Below, in pieces: positions 1-8,768 of a DNA stretch of 64,000 bases. Origin of the DNA: JANXAZ01 sp964504655 (lineage in GTDB: Bacteria; Pseudomonadota; Alphaproteobacteria; Geminicoccales; Geminicoccaceae); contig CAZDFD010000007.1 of the NCBI GenBank assembly GCA_964504655.1, forward strand, positions 1 to 64,000. The letters run 5' to 3'. Both the position numbers and the translations under genes were made by a program. Below the pieces are notes generated by a model that ran no database searches, had not been told where the DNA came from, and saw nothing but the letters and a program-made list of their open reading frames with translations. Numbering within the stretch: the stretch's first letter is position 1; every line of letters begins with the position of its first letter.

Positions 1-1104
1 CGCCAGGCCAACGCCCAGCGACGCCTGCTCGTGACCGTGCTCGAGGCGCTGCCGGACGCCGTGCTGCTGCTCGATCGCCGCGGAACGATCGTGCAGGCCA
101 ACCGTGCGGCTCTGCACACCTTCGGCCTCGAACGCGCCGGCGTGCCGCTGGCGCGGGCGACGCGCGATCCCGGCGTGCTCGCGGCTCTCGCCGCCGCGTT
201 CGAGACGGGCGCCGCGAGCACGGTGTTGTTCAATCCGCTCGACGACCGGCTCAAGTTGTTCGCGGCACGGATCCAGCCGATCGAGGTGACCGAGGGTGGT
301 CGCGCGGCGATCCTGGCCCTGCGCGAGCAGACCGAGCAGGTGCTGATCGAGCGGATGCGTTCGGACTTCGTCGCCAACGCCAGCCACGAGATCAAGACGC
401 CGCTCGCGGCTCTGGTCGGTATCATCGAGACTCTGCGCGGCCCGGCGCGCGACGATGCCGTCGCACGGGAGACGTTCCTGGCCACGATGGCCGAGGAGGC
501 GGCGCGGATGCAGCGGCTGGTCGACGACCTCCTGTCGCTGTCGAAGATCGAGCTCGCGGCGCACCGTCCGCCCGCGGCTCGGGTCTCGCTGGGCGAGGTG
601 CTGGAGGGGACGCTGTCCCGGATGCGACCCATGGCCGCAGCAGCGGGGGTGCGTCTCGTCCTCGACGCGCCGTCGAGCGTGCCGGAGCTGCTCGGCGATG
701 CCGACCAGCTGCACCAGCTCCTGGGCAACCTGATCGACAACGCCATCAAGTATGGCGGCGCCGGCAAGGAGGTCCGGATCGAGGTCGGGCTGCTCGACAC
801 CGCACCGCCGGGCTCGGGGCCGGTGAGCGGGCGGCCGGCGGTCGAGATCGCGGTGGTCGATCGCGGCGACGGCATCGCGCCGGAGCACATTCCGCGCCTG
901 ACGGAGCGGTTCTATCGGGTCGAGAAGGGCCGCTCGCGCCGGATTGGTGGGACCGGCCTCGGCCTCGCCATCGTCAAGCACGTCGTCCGACGCCACCAGG
1001 GCCATCTGCGGATCACGAGCGAGATCGGCCGGGGCAGCCGGTTCGCGGTGCTCCTGCCCCTGTCCGGTTCCGACCGTCACGCTTCTGTCACAACGCGGTC
1101 ATAG
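1..1104 (+). CDS. phoR: Phosphate regulon sensor histidine kinase PhoR (5' end missing)
   Basis: The frame is open from base 1, so the N-terminus, where PhoR proteins carry their membrane segment, lies outside the window. What remains starts with a PAS-like domain (DAVLLLDRRGTIVQAN, about nt 55-110). The dimerisation helix follows, with the phospho-acceptor His in SHEIKTPL (about nt 382-405). The C-terminal ATPase domain shows the N box NLIDNAIKYG, the G1 box DRGDGIAP and the G2 box GGTGLGLAIV. PhoR phosphorylates PhoB when phosphate is scarce. The gene heads the pst-pho cluster, and its last codons overlap the Pho box that serves pstS. Confidence 0.93.
   Translation, partial: RQANAQRRLLVTVLEALPDAVLLLDRRGTIVQANRAALHTFGLERAGVPLARATRDPGVLAALAAAFETGAASTVLFNPLDDRLKLFAARIQPIEVTEGGRAAILALREQTEQVLIERMRSDFVANASHEIKTPLAALVGIIETLRGPARDDAVARETFLATMAEEAARMQRLVDDLLSLSKIELAAHRPPAARVSLGEVLEGTLSRMRPMAAAAGVRLVLDAPSSVPELLGDADQLHQLLGNLIDNAIKYGGAGKEVRIEVGLLDTAPPGSGPVSGRPAVEIAVVDRGDGIAPEHIPRLTERFYRVEKGRSRRIGGTGLGLAIVKHVVRRHQGHLRITSEIGRGSRFAVLLPLSGSDRHASVTTRS
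1074..1102 (+). promoter_or_regulatory. Tandem Pho box (PhoB binding site) upstream of pstS
   Basis: Three 7-mers stand 11 bp apart: CCGTCAC (1074-1080), CTGTCAC (1085-1091) and CGGTCAT (1096-1102), separated by 4-nt spacers. A weaker fourth copy, GCGACAC, is at 1107-1113. This matches the known Pho box layout of CTGTCAT-type heptamers with 4-nt spacers. The site overlaps the final codons of phoR and lies about 60 bp before the pstS start, so phosphorylated PhoB should activate pstS and the genes behind it. Confidence 0.8.
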
Positions 1105-1112
1105 AAGCGACA

Positions 1113-1145
1113 CCCCGGGCGACCATCGCTCGCCGGGGTTTGGTT
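1113..1145 (+). terminator. Hairpin with T-rich tail between phoR and pstS
   Basis: Arms 1113-1122 (CCCCGGGCGA) and 1130-1138 (TCGCCGGGG) pair with a one-base bulge around a 7-nt loop, followed by TTTGGTT. This looks like a rho-independent terminator of the phoR transcript. It lies downstream of the Pho box, so it may sit in the pstS leader or overlap its promoter. Confidence 0.5.
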
Positions 1146-1163
1146 CTCGATGGAGGCACCAGG

Positions 1164-2159
1164 ATGAAGCCCGCTCTGTTCGCTGGCGTGGCCGCCGGCG
1201 CGCTGCTCGCTTCGCAGCTCGCCCTGGCGGCGGCGCTCGAGGTGAAGATCGACGGTTCGAGCACGGTCTATCCGGTCACCGAGGCGGTGGCCGAGGAGTT
1301 CCAGAAGTCCAAGAAGGGGGCCGTGCGCGTCACGGTCGGCATCTCCGGAACCGGCGGCGGCTTCAAGAAGTTCTGCCGCGGCGAGACCGACATCTCCAAC
1401 GCCTCGCGCCCGATCCTGGCCCAGGAGATGGAGGCCTGCAAACAGGCCGGTATCGATTACATCGAGCTCCCGGTGGCGTTCGATGCGCTGGCCGTGGTCA
1501 TCAATCCGCAGAACAACTGGGCGGAGGTGATGACCGTCGAGGAGCTCAAGAAGATCTGGGAGCCGGCGGCCCAGGGCAAGATCACCAACTGGAACCAGGT
1601 CCGGCCCGACTGGCCGAACGCCAAGATGTCCCTGTACGGGGCCGGTGCCGACTCGGGCACGTTCGACTATTTCACCGAGGCGGTCGTCGGCAAGGCCAAG
1701 TCGAGCCGAGGCGACTTCACGGCCAGCGAGGACGACAACATCCTCGTCCAGGGTGTGGCCGGCGACAAGAACGCTCTGGGCTTCTTCGGCTTCGCGTACG
1801 TGCACGAGAATCCAGGCAAGCTCAAGGCGGTCAAGGTGATCAATCCCGAGACCAAGAAGCCCGTCGAGCCGAGCATGGATCATGTGATCGACGGCTCGTA
1901 CCAGCCGCTGTCGCGGCCGCTCTTCATTTACGTGAACCGCAAGGCGGCCGAGCGTCCCGAGGTCAAGGAGTTCGTCGAGTACTACCTCGTGAACAGTGCG
2001 CAGCTGGCGCGCGAGGTCGGCTACACGCCGCTGCCCGCCGAGGCCTACAAGGCCGCATGGGCCCGCTTCCAGCAGCGGAACACCGGCACCGTCTTCGGCG
2101 GGACTCCGGAGGTCGGGGTCAAGATCATGGATCTCCTGACCCGTGAACTGAAGTCCTGA
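1164..2159 (+). CDS. pstS: Phosphate ABC transporter substrate-binding protein PstS
   Basis: This is the periplasmic phosphate-binding protein of the PstSCAB importer, 331 residues long. A signal peptide (MKPALFAGVAAGALLASQLA, cleavage near residues 20-24) precedes the PstS hallmark DGSSTVYPVTEAVAEEF. GISGTGGGFKKF and GADSGTFDYFTE are typical phosphate-contact loops. I chose ATG 1164 because GGAGG (1152-1156) lies 7 nt upstream and the signal peptide begins there; an in-frame start at 1140 would add residues inside the terminator hairpin. It is first in pstSCAB-phoU-phoB and should be the most highly expressed member, under the Pho box. Confidence 0.96.
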   Translation: MKPALFAGVAAGALLASQLALAAALEVKIDGSSTVYPVTEAVAEEFQKSKKGAVRVTVGISGTGGGFKKFCRGETDISNASRPILAQEMEACKQAGIDYIELPVAFDALAVVINPQNNWAEVMTVEELKKIWEPAAQGKITNWNQVRPDWPNAKMSLYGAGADSGTFDYFTEAVVGKAKSSRGDFTASEDDNILVQGVAGDKNALGFFGFAYVHENPGKLKAVKVINPETKKPVEPSMDHVIDGSYQPLSRPLFIYVNRKAAERPEVKEFVEYYLVNSAQLAREVGYTPLPAEAYKAAWARFQQRNTGTVFGGTPEVGVKIMDLLTRELKS

Positions 2160-2192
2160 TCCCGTAGGTCACCGAATTCACCCAACTCGGCT

Positions 2193-2224
2193 GGATCGAC
2201 CCGGACGTCCGTCCGGGTCGATCC
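2193..2224 (+). repeat. Perfect 14-bp hairpin between pstS and pstC
   Basis: Arms 2193-2206 (GGATCGACCCGGAC) and 2211-2224 are exact reverse complements around the loop GTCC. No T-run follows, and the pstC ribosome-binding site GGAGG begins 3 nt later (2227). Such intercistronic hairpins can protect the upstream mRNA from 3' exonucleases or attenuate read-through. That would make PstS more abundant than the membrane components. Confidence 0.75.
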
Positions 2225-2236
2225 CCGGAGGATCAC

Positions 2237-3154
2237 ATGGCCGCCTCTACCGGGTCGCTCATCCGGCCGAAGGTTCATCATCGGGACATACGTGAGCGAC
2301 TCATCGAAGGATTTCTTTTTGCCTGTGCTGCGTCGGCCGTGGCCGTCACGACCGCGATCGTGATCGTTCTCCTTTACGAGTCGGCGGCGTTCTTTCAGCA
2401 CGTTTCGGTGGTGGATTTTCTGACGGATACGATGTGGACGCCCCTGTTCGCAGAGGCTCGCTACGGCATCCTGCCACTGTTGTGTGGAACCCTGCTGGCG
2501 GCAGGGGTCGCCCTTATCGTCGCGGTTCCACTCGGTCTGATGGTGGCCTTGTATCTGAGCGAGTTCGCTCCGGTGTCGGTCCGCGAGAGCGTGAAGCCCT
2601 TTCTCGAGATGCTCGAAGGTGTTCCGACGGTCGTGTACGGATATTTCGCACTTCTGTTCGTGACACCTCTCCTGCAAACGTTCATTCCGGATCTGCCGGG
2701 TTTCAACGTGCTCAGCCCCGGCATCGTGATCGGCATCATGATCGTGCCCTATGTCGGGTCGGTCAGCGAGGACGCCATGCGGGCGGTTCCGAACGCGCTG
2801 CGCGAAGCGTCCTACGCGTGCGGCGCGACGCGCCTGCAAACGACGCTGCGCGTGGTGATGCCGGCCGCGACGTCGGGAATCGCGGCGGCGTTCGTTCTGG
2901 GGATCGCGCGGGCGACCGGGGAGACCATGGTGGTGGCGATCGCCGCCGGTCAGCAGCCCAATCTCACCTTGGATCCGACGCAGCCGGCGGCGACCATCAC
3001 GGCCTACATCGTGCAGGTCGCCTTGGGTGATCTGCCGCACGGGTCGATCGGCTATCAGTCGATCTTCGCGGCGGGTCTGGTGCTGCTGCTGATCACGTTG
3101 CTCTTCAACGTACTCGCGCATCTGCTGCGCATTCGGTTCCGGGAGGCCTACTGA
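2237..3154 (+). CDS. pstC: Phosphate ABC transporter permease PstC
   Basis: This is one of the two membrane channel subunits of the phosphate importer (305 residues). Six or so hydrophobic segments are visible, the first at about residues 25-48. The inner-membrane coupling region ALREASYACGATRLQTTLRVVMPAA fits the EAA loop that contacts PstB. The motif LEGVPTVVYGYFAL is typical of PstC. ATG 2237 is preceded by GGAGG. Its stop overlaps the pstA start (TGATG), implying translational coupling. Confidence 0.96.
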   Translation: MAASTGSLIRPKVHHRDIRERLIEGFLFACAASAVAVTTAIVIVLLYESAAFFQHVSVVDFLTDTMWTPLFAEARYGILPLLCGTLLAAGVALIVAVPLGLMVALYLSEFAPVSVRESVKPFLEMLEGVPTVVYGYFALLFVTPLLQTFIPDLPGFNVLSPGIVIGIMIVPYVGSVSEDAMRAVPNALREASYACGATRLQTTLRVVMPAATSGIAAAFVLGIARATGETMVVAIAAGQQPNLTLDPTQPAATITAYIVQVALGDLPHGSIGYQSIFAAGLVLLLITLLFNVLAHLLRIRFREAY

Positions 3155-4110
3155 TGGCGAGCGTGTCGTCGTCGGTCGTGGTCGCGGCGCCGTCGCAGGC
3201 CGTTGTCGACATCAAGGCGAACGTGGCCCAGCGACGTCGTTGGGACATCGTGTTCGCGATCGGTGGACTGCTCGCGACATCCGTCGGGGTGGTCACGCTG
3301 CTGGCGCTTTTCATCGATCTTCTGATCGATGGATTGCCCCGCCTGACGCCGGATTTCTTCTTGAGCTTTCCGTCCCGCCGCGCCAACGAGGCCGGGATCC
3401 TGTCGGCGTGGGTGGGCACGTGCCTGGTCATGCTGGTAACGGCCCTGATCGGCGTGCCGCTCGCGGTCTCGGCCGGGCTGTATCTGGAGGAGTACGCGCC
3501 GCGGAACTGGATCACCGCGATGATCGAGATCAATGTGAGCAATCTCGCGGCGGTCCCGTCCATCGTCTACGGCCTGCTCGCCCTCGGACTGTTCGTCTAT
3601 GCTCTCGGGTTCGGCCAGAGCATTCTGTCTGCTGGGCTGACGCTGGCGTTGATGATCATGCCGATCATCGTCGTGGCGACCCGAGAAGCGGTGCGATCGG
3701 TGCCGTACACCATTCGAGAGGCCGCGTACGCGGTCGGGGCGACGCGCTGGCAGGTCACGCGAGACCACGTGCTGCCCTATTCGACCCCCGGCATCGCTAC
3801 GGGCGTGATCATCGGCCTCGCCCGGGCGATCGGTGAGACGGCACCCCTGATCACGATCGGTGCGCTCACCTTCATCGCCTATCTGCCCAGTTCCCCATTG
3901 TCGCTCACGCCGCCATTTCTGCACTTCGATTGGCTGTGGACCGGCTTCACGGTCCTCCCGATCCAGATGTTCAACTGGGTGTCCCGCCCCGGCGTCGCCT
4001 TCCAGGCCAACGCCGCGGCCGCCGGGATCGTGATCGTCGTGCTCACGCTCCTCATGAACGGGTTCGCCATCTATCTCCGCTTCCGTCTCCGCAAGAAGAT
4101 CAACTGGTGA
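3154..4110 (+). CDS. pstA: Phosphate ABC transporter permease PstA
   Basis: This is the second membrane subunit of the Pst phosphate importer (318 residues). It has a cytoplasmic N-terminal tail followed by six predicted membrane segments. NLAAVPSIVYGLLALGLFV and the coupling loop TIREAAYAVGATRWQVTRDHVLP mark the family. It starts in a one-base overlap with pstC and ends 8 nt before pstB. Confidence 0.96.
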   Translation: MASVSSSVVVAAPSQAVVDIKANVAQRRRWDIVFAIGGLLATSVGVVTLLALFIDLLIDGLPRLTPDFFLSFPSRRANEAGILSAWVGTCLVMLVTALIGVPLAVSAGLYLEEYAPRNWITAMIEINVSNLAAVPSIVYGLLALGLFVYALGFGQSILSAGLTLALMIMPIIVVATREAVRSVPYTIREAAYAVGATRWQVTRDHVLPYSTPGIATGVIIGLARAIGETAPLITIGALTFIAYLPSSPLSLTPPFLHFDWLWTGFTVLPIQMFNWVSRPGVAFQANAAAAGIVIVVLTLLMNGFAIYLRFRLRKKINW

Positions 4111-4118
4111 GACAGACC

Positions 4119-4928
4119 ATGAACGCCGCTGTCGGACTTGCGTCGGCGCCTTCGGCCGGAGCCGCCGCCAACGTGAAGAGTCGGATCAAGGACCTCAGTT
4201 TCTTCTACGGTAGTAGTCAGGCGTTGAAGAATATCAACATGGAAATTTACCAACATCAAGTGACAGCGCTGATCGGTCCGTCCGGGTGTGGTAAATCGAC
4301 ACTTCTTCGCTGCTTCAACCGGATGCACGACCTCACACCCTTGACGCAGTATCGCGGCGAGATCCGTCTCTTTCCGGACGACGTCAACATCGTGAGCCCG
4401 GACGTCGACCCGATCGAGGTCCGGATGCGGATCTCGATGGTGTTCCAGAAGCCGAACCCGTTCCCGAAGTCGATCTTCGAGAACGTGGCCTATGGTCTCA
4501 AGGTTCGGGGGATCCGCAATCGCAGCGAGCTCGAAGGCCGGGTCGAGACGGCGCTGCGCGGCGCGGCCATCTGGGACGAGGTCAAGGATCGACTGGAGGA
4601 GCCGGGAACGGCGCTCTCCGGCGGTCAGCAGCAGCGCCTGTGCATCGCCCGCGCGCTGGCGACGGACCCCGAGATCGTGCTCTTCGACGAGCCGACGTCG
4701 GCGCTCGATCCGATCGCCACTGCGAGCATCGAGGATCTGATCAATTCCATGGCCGGGAGCGTCACGGTGCTGATCGTGACCCACAACATGCAGCAGGCGG
4801 CGCGGGTGTCGGGACACACCGCGTTCATGTATCTCGGCGAGCTGGTCGAGTATGGACCGACGAACGAGCTGTTCACGCGCCCGCGTCAGCAGCGGACCAG
4901 CGACTACCTGACGGGCCGGTTCGGCTGA
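4119..4928 (+). CDS. pstB: Phosphate ABC transporter ATP-binding protein PstB
   Basis: This is the cytoplasmic ATPase that powers the PstCA channel (269 residues, usual PstB size). Walker A is GPSGCGKST, the Q-loop region reads MVFQKPNPFPKS as in other PstB proteins, the signature is LSGGQQQR, and Walker B with the D-loop is VLFDEPTSALDP. ATG 4119 is taken as start because the family core begins shortly after it and the gene then follows pstA with 8 nt between. Upstream in-frame codons would overlap pstA. Confidence 0.96.
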   Translation: MNAAVGLASAPSAGAAANVKSRIKDLSFFYGSSQALKNINMEIYQHQVTALIGPSGCGKSTLLRCFNRMHDLTPLTQYRGEIRLFPDDVNIVSPDVDPIEVRMRISMVFQKPNPFPKSIFENVAYGLKVRGIRNRSELEGRVETALRGAAIWDEVKDRLEEPGTALSGGQQQRLCIARALATDPEIVLFDEPTSALDPIATASIEDLINSMAGSVTVLIVTHNMQQAARVSGHTAFMYLGELVEYGPTNELFTRPRQQRTSDYLTGRFG

Positions 4929-4938
4929 AGGAGGAACG

Positions 4939-5640
4939 ATGGCCGCGCAGACCGAGGCTTTGCAGCACGAACACATCGTTCGCGCTTTCGACGAGGAGCT
5001 CGCGCGCCTCACCAACGCCGTGGTCGAGATGGGGGGACTTGCCGAGCGCCAGGTGGCGAACTCGGTTCGCGCCCTGGTCGAACGCGACGTCGAGCTCGCG
5101 GCGAGCGTGATCCAGACGGATCGAAAGGTCGACGAGCTCGAAGAGAAGATCGACCAGGACGTGGTGAGGCTCCTGGCGCTGCGCCAGCCGATGGCGATCG
5201 ACCTCCGGATGATCGCCATGGCGCTCAAGATCAGCAACGATCTGGAGCGCATGAGCGACTATGCGGTCAGCATCGCGAAGCGGTCGCAACGTTTGGCGGA
5301 ACAGCCGGAGCTCAAGCCGCTCCAGCAGATCCCGCGAATCGGGCAGTCCTGCCTCGGGATGGTCAAGGACGTGCTCGATGCCTACGTCGACCGCGATGCC
5401 GACAAGGCCACGGCCGTATGGAACCGTGACCGGGAGGTCGACGAGCAGTATACGAGCCTGTTTCGCGAGCTCATCACCTACATGCTCGAGGATCCTCGCA
5501 AGATAAGCACCTGCATCGATCTTCTGTTCATTGCGAAGAATCTCGAGAGGATCGCGGATCACGCGACCAACATAGCGGAAAAGATCGTCTTCATCATCCA
5601 CGGCACCGAGATCAATCGGCCGAGACACGAAGCGGAGTGA
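4939..5640 (+). CDS. phoU: Phosphate transport regulator PhoU
   Basis: PhoU is a cytoplasmic helical protein that links the Pst transporter to PhoR and turns the pho response off when phosphate is plentiful. The 233 residues contain two copies of the PhoU three-helix motif. The first holds DRKVDELEEKIDQD and MALKISNDLERMSDYA; the second holds DREVDEQYTSLFREL and FIAKNLERIADHATNI. Both carry the conserved E/D-rich metal-binding surfaces. AAGGAGG precedes ATG 4939. The last 4 nt overlap the phoB start. Confidence 0.96.
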   Translation: MAAQTEALQHEHIVRAFDEELARLTNAVVEMGGLAERQVANSVRALVERDVELAASVIQTDRKVDELEEKIDQDVVRLLALRQPMAIDLRMIAMALKISNDLERMSDYAVSIAKRSQRLAEQPELKPLQQIPRIGQSCLGMVKDVLDAYVDRDADKATAVWNRDREVDEQYTSLFRELITYMLEDPRKISTCIDLLFIAKNLERIADHATNIAEKIVFIIHGTEINRPRHEAE

Positions 5641-6353
5641 CTGCCTTGAAGCCGCTCATCCTGATCGTCGAGGACGAGGCGGCGCTGCAGAAGCTGCTGG
5701 CGTACAACCTCGAGGTCGCCGGCTTCGAGGTCGCGCAGGCCTTCGACGGCGAGGAGGCCTTGACCCTCCTGGCCGAGCGCGTTCCCGACCTCGTGGTGAT
5801 CGACTGGATGATCCCGCAGCTGTCCGGGATCGAGCTGTTGCGCCGGATCCGCCGGCGACCCGAGCAGGCGCATCTGCCGGTGGTGATGCTGACGGCCCGT
5901 GCCGAGGAGCCCGATCGCCTGCGCGGGCTCGAGACCGGCGCGGACGACTACGTGACGAAGCCGTTCTCGCCGGCCGAGCTGGTGGCCCGCATCCGGGCGG
6001 TGCTGCGGCGGGTTCGACCCGCCTTCGCAGACCAAGTGCTGCAGTTCCAGGACCTGCGTCTGGACCTGACCGCGCACCGGGTTTTTCGGGGAACCCGCGA
6101 GCTCCATCTCTCGCCCACCGAGTTCCGGCTCCTGCGGCATTTCCTCGAGAACCCCGGCCGGGTCTTCAGTCGCGCCCAGCTTTTGGACCGGGTCTGGGGT
6201 GGCGAGCTCGACATCGAACTGCGGACGGTCGACGCCACCATCCGGCGCCTGCGCCGCGCGCTGAATGCGGGAGGCGAGCAGGATCTGCTGCGGACCGTAC
6301 GTGCCGAGGGTTACGCCCTCGACCTCAAATTCGCGCCGTCGCCGTCGTCCTGA
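5637..6353 (+). CDS. phoB: Phosphate regulon response regulator PhoB
   Basis: PhoB is an OmpR-family regulator (238 residues). The receiver domain (1-120) has acidic pocket residues in VEDE, the phosphorylated Asp56 in VIDWMIP, and Thr/Lys switch residues in LTAR and TKPF. The C-terminal winged-helix domain contains LSPTEFRLLRHF and ELRTVDATIRRLRR. It starts with GTG in a 4-base overlap (GTGA) with phoU. It is the last gene of the cluster and meets the sppA stop with no intervening base. It presumably binds the Pho box at 1074-1102. Confidence 0.95.
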   Translation: MTALKPLILIVEDEAALQKLLAYNLEVAGFEVAQAFDGEEALTLLAERVPDLVVIDWMIPQLSGIELLRRIRRRPEQAHLPVVMLTARAEEPDRLRGLETGADDYVTKPFSPAELVARIRAVLRRVRPAFADQVLQFQDLRLDLTAHRVFRGTRELHLSPTEFRLLRHFLENPGRVFSRAQLLDRVWGGELDIELRTVDATIRRLRRALNAGGEQDLLRTVRAEGYALDLKFAPSPSS

Positions 6354-8066
6354 TCAACGCACGGTCGGGAGAGGTGCTGCACCGCTCGCGAAAGCGGCGA
6401 AGCCTCCGAGGACGTCCTGCACCCATGTGAGGGTCACGGCGCTTCGGGCCAGGAGCTTCGTGGCGAGCCGCCAGAGCGGCTCTTCGTCCGGGATCGGCCT
6501 CAGGCGGAGTGGCGCGTCCTTCGGCAGCCCCAGGAGCCCGCGCATCTCGTCGAGGGCCTCCGGTAGGCCGCCCAAGCGATCGACAAGGCCCAGCTCGAGC
6601 GCCTGCGCCCCGGTCCAGACACGTCCTCCGGCCACGGCCTCGACCCGGTCCGGCGACAGGCCTCGGCCACGGGCCACGCCCTCCTTGAACGTCTGGTAGA
6701 GACCGTCGACGATCCGCTCGAGGGAATCGCGAGCGCGCCTGTCGGCGGGCAAATTGATCGACCACAGGGCCGCATTCTCGCCCACCGCGACCCGGCCCCA
6801 GCGCACCCCCAGCCGCTCCCAGGCATCGGCGAGGACCGGCTTGCCGGCGAGCACCCCGATCGAGCCGGTGAGGGTCGTCGGCTGGGCGACGAGGCGTGAG
6901 GCATCCATCGCGATCCAGTAGCCGCCGGAGGCCGCCTGGTTGGCCATCGAGACGACGACCGGCTTGCCCGCGCCGATCGCGCGTCGGATCTGCCGCGCGA
7001 TCGTCTCGCTGGCGACCGCCGAGCCGCCGGGGGTGTCGAGGCGGAGCAGGATGCCGCGGATCTCGGGCGCGTCGATCGCCGCCTCGAGGGCGTCCGCGAG
7101 ATCATCGGCGCCGATCGTCGTCGCGAGCTCGTCGCCGCTCCGGACGATCGGGCCCACCGCCCGGAGGAGCCCGATGGTCGCAAGGCCTTCGGGAGCGGCA
7201 CGTCGCTCGCGCAGGTAGCGGTCGGCCCCGACGATGCTCGCCTCGCCGCCGGCGCGCGCGAGCACCGAGGCTTCGATCTCGTCCCGGTAGGCGATCCGGT
7301 CGGCGAGGCCGAGCGCCAGGGCCTCCTCGGCCGGGTAGGGGCCCGAGCCGAGAAGCCGGAGGACCCGCTCGGGATCGAGACGACGGCTGGCCGCCACCTC
7401 CCCGGCGATCGTGCGCATCAGACTCTCGGCGAGCCACTCCATCATCTCGCGGCCGGCCGGGGTCGGCTCGCGCTCGGTGGCCGCTTCGAGAGCCGTCTTG
7501 TGCTCGGCCCGCCGGCTCACGACCGGCTCGATGCCGAGCCGATCGAGGAGGTCCCGAGCGTACGGCGTCTCGACCAGAAGGCCGGTGACGCCGAGCTGGC
7601 CGACCGGCTGGAGCGCCAGCTCGTCGGCCGCCGAGGCCAGATAGTAGCCCTCCGTTCCGGCACCGAGTTCGCCGATGCTGTCCGCCCAGGCGACCACGAA
7701 GCGCCCCTTGGCCCGGAGCCTGAGGAGGGCCTGCCGCAGCTCGCGCGCGACCCCGAAGCCGTGCCGGACGTCGCCGAGCTCGAGGAGAAGGCCCGCCACT
7801 CGGGTATCGCGAGCCGCCCGCTCGAGGCCGAGCACCAGATCCGCGACGGTCGGCCGGTCAGCCAGGCGGCCGATATCCAGCCGCGTCGGGCCCGGTGCCT
7901 CGCCGATCGCTTCCCGGAGGTCCAGCCGGAGCACCATCCGCTCGGGAAGACCCCCCTCGCCGATTAGTCTCGTCGTGATCCACCAGCCGAGACCACCGGC
8001 CGCCGCGGCGAGGAGGATCGCGATCAGGCCGACGGTGGCGAGGAACGCCACGAGGAGACGCCGCAT
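6354..8066 (-). CDS. sppA: Signal peptide peptidase SppA, long (67K) type
   Basis: This membrane-bound serine protease degrades cleaved signal peptides in the membrane. The 570-residue length fits the duplicated Gram-negative form. One N-terminal membrane segment (about 5-30) precedes the two S49 domains. The dyad is recognisable as Lys190 in AEHKTALEAATERE (N-terminal domain) and Ser380 in NQAASGGYWIAMDAS (C-terminal domain). TTLTGSIGVLAGKP follows as in the family. It is last in a minus-strand run behind gst-like 8097-8768 and ends flush against phoB. Confidence 0.93.
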   Translation of the reverse strand: MRRLLVAFLATVGLIAILLAAAAGGLGWWITTRLIGEGGLPERMVLRLDLREAIGEAPGPTRLDIGRLADRPTVADLVLGLERAARDTRVAGLLLELGDVRHGFGVARELRQALLRLRAKGRFVVAWADSIGELGAGTEGYYLASAADELALQPVGQLGVTGLLVETPYARDLLDRLGIEPVVSRRAEHKTALEAATEREPTPAGREMMEWLAESLMRTIAGEVAASRRLDPERVLRLLGSGPYPAEEALALGLADRIAYRDEIEASVLARAGGEASIVGADRYLRERRAAPEGLATIGLLRAVGPIVRSGDELATTIGADDLADALEAAIDAPEIRGILLRLDTPGGSAVASETIARQIRRAIGAGKPVVVSMANQAASGGYWIAMDASRLVAQPTTLTGSIGVLAGKPVLADAWERLGVRWGRVAVGENAALWSINLPADRRARDSLERIVDGLYQTFKEGVARGRGLSPDRVEAVAGGRVWTGAQALELGLVDRLGGLPEALDEMRGLLGLPKDAPLRLRPIPDEEPLWRLATKLLARSAVTLTWVQDVLGGFAAFASGAAPLPTVR

Positions 8067-8096
8067 GCCGCTCGCTCCATGTCCGCGACGAGCCGC

Positions 8097-8768
8097 TCAG
8101 TCGATCTCGTCCTCAGGTACGATCCACGGCTCGGCTCGGGCCGCAGCCGCCCATTCGCGCATGGGATCCGTGCTCAGGATCGTATCTCGCCATGCCGCGG
8201 AGACCGGATCGAGCGCGACACCATAGGTGGCGAACCGGAAGGCCACGGGCGCGTACATGGCATCGGCCATGCTGAAGCGGCCGAGCAGGAAGGGCCCACC
8301 CGCGCCGAAGCGGGCCCGCGCCTCGCGCCAGATCGCCGTGATTCGCTCGATGTCGGCGATCGCCCCCGGCTCTCGGCCACGGCCCGGCAGCGACTTGCGC
8401 ACGTTCATCGGCATGGCGCGGCGCAGGCCGGCGAATCCCGCATGCATCTCACTCGAGATGGACATGCAGAACGACCGCGCCTCGGGGCTCTCGGGCCAGA
8501 GCCCGGCGGCTGGTGCCAGTCGAGCGACGTGGTCGCAGATCGCAAGGCTTTCCCAAACGACGCAGCGGCCACCCGCGCTCGCATCGATCAGGACCGGTAC
8601 CCGTCCCGCCGGCGAGATGGCGGTCACCTGTGCCTTCCAGTCCGGCAGCCCGAAGGGCAGCACGAGCTCCTCGAACGCGACGCCGGCCATCCGCATGGCG
8701 AGCCAGGGTCGGAGCGACCAGGACGAGTAGTTCTTGTTGCCGATCACGAGCGTCAGGGCGGTCGTCAT
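8097..8768 (-). CDS. Glutathione S-transferase family protein
   Basis: The 223-residue protein has an N-terminal thioredoxin-like domain beginning LTLVIGNKNYSSWSLRPWLAM. In this GST subgroup the SSWS stretch supplies the likely catalytic Ser. The cis-Pro and glutathione-binding region reads AGRVPVLIDA then VWESLAICDHVA. The C-terminal helical domain carries FSMADAMYAPVAFRF. The substrate is unknown. The start overlaps the rlmN stop by 4 nt, so the two are translationally coupled. A related protein is encoded at 23915-24721. Confidence 0.88.
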   Translation of the reverse strand: MTTALTLVIGNKNYSSWSLRPWLAMRMAGVAFEELVLPFGLPDWKAQVTAISPAGRVPVLIDASAGGRCVVWESLAICDHVARLAPAAGLWPESPEARSFCMSISSEMHAGFAGLRRAMPMNVRKSLPGRGREPGAIADIERITAIWREARARFGAGGPFLLGRFSMADAMYAPVAFRFATYGVALDPVSAAWRDTILSTDPMREWAAAARAEPWIVPEDEID

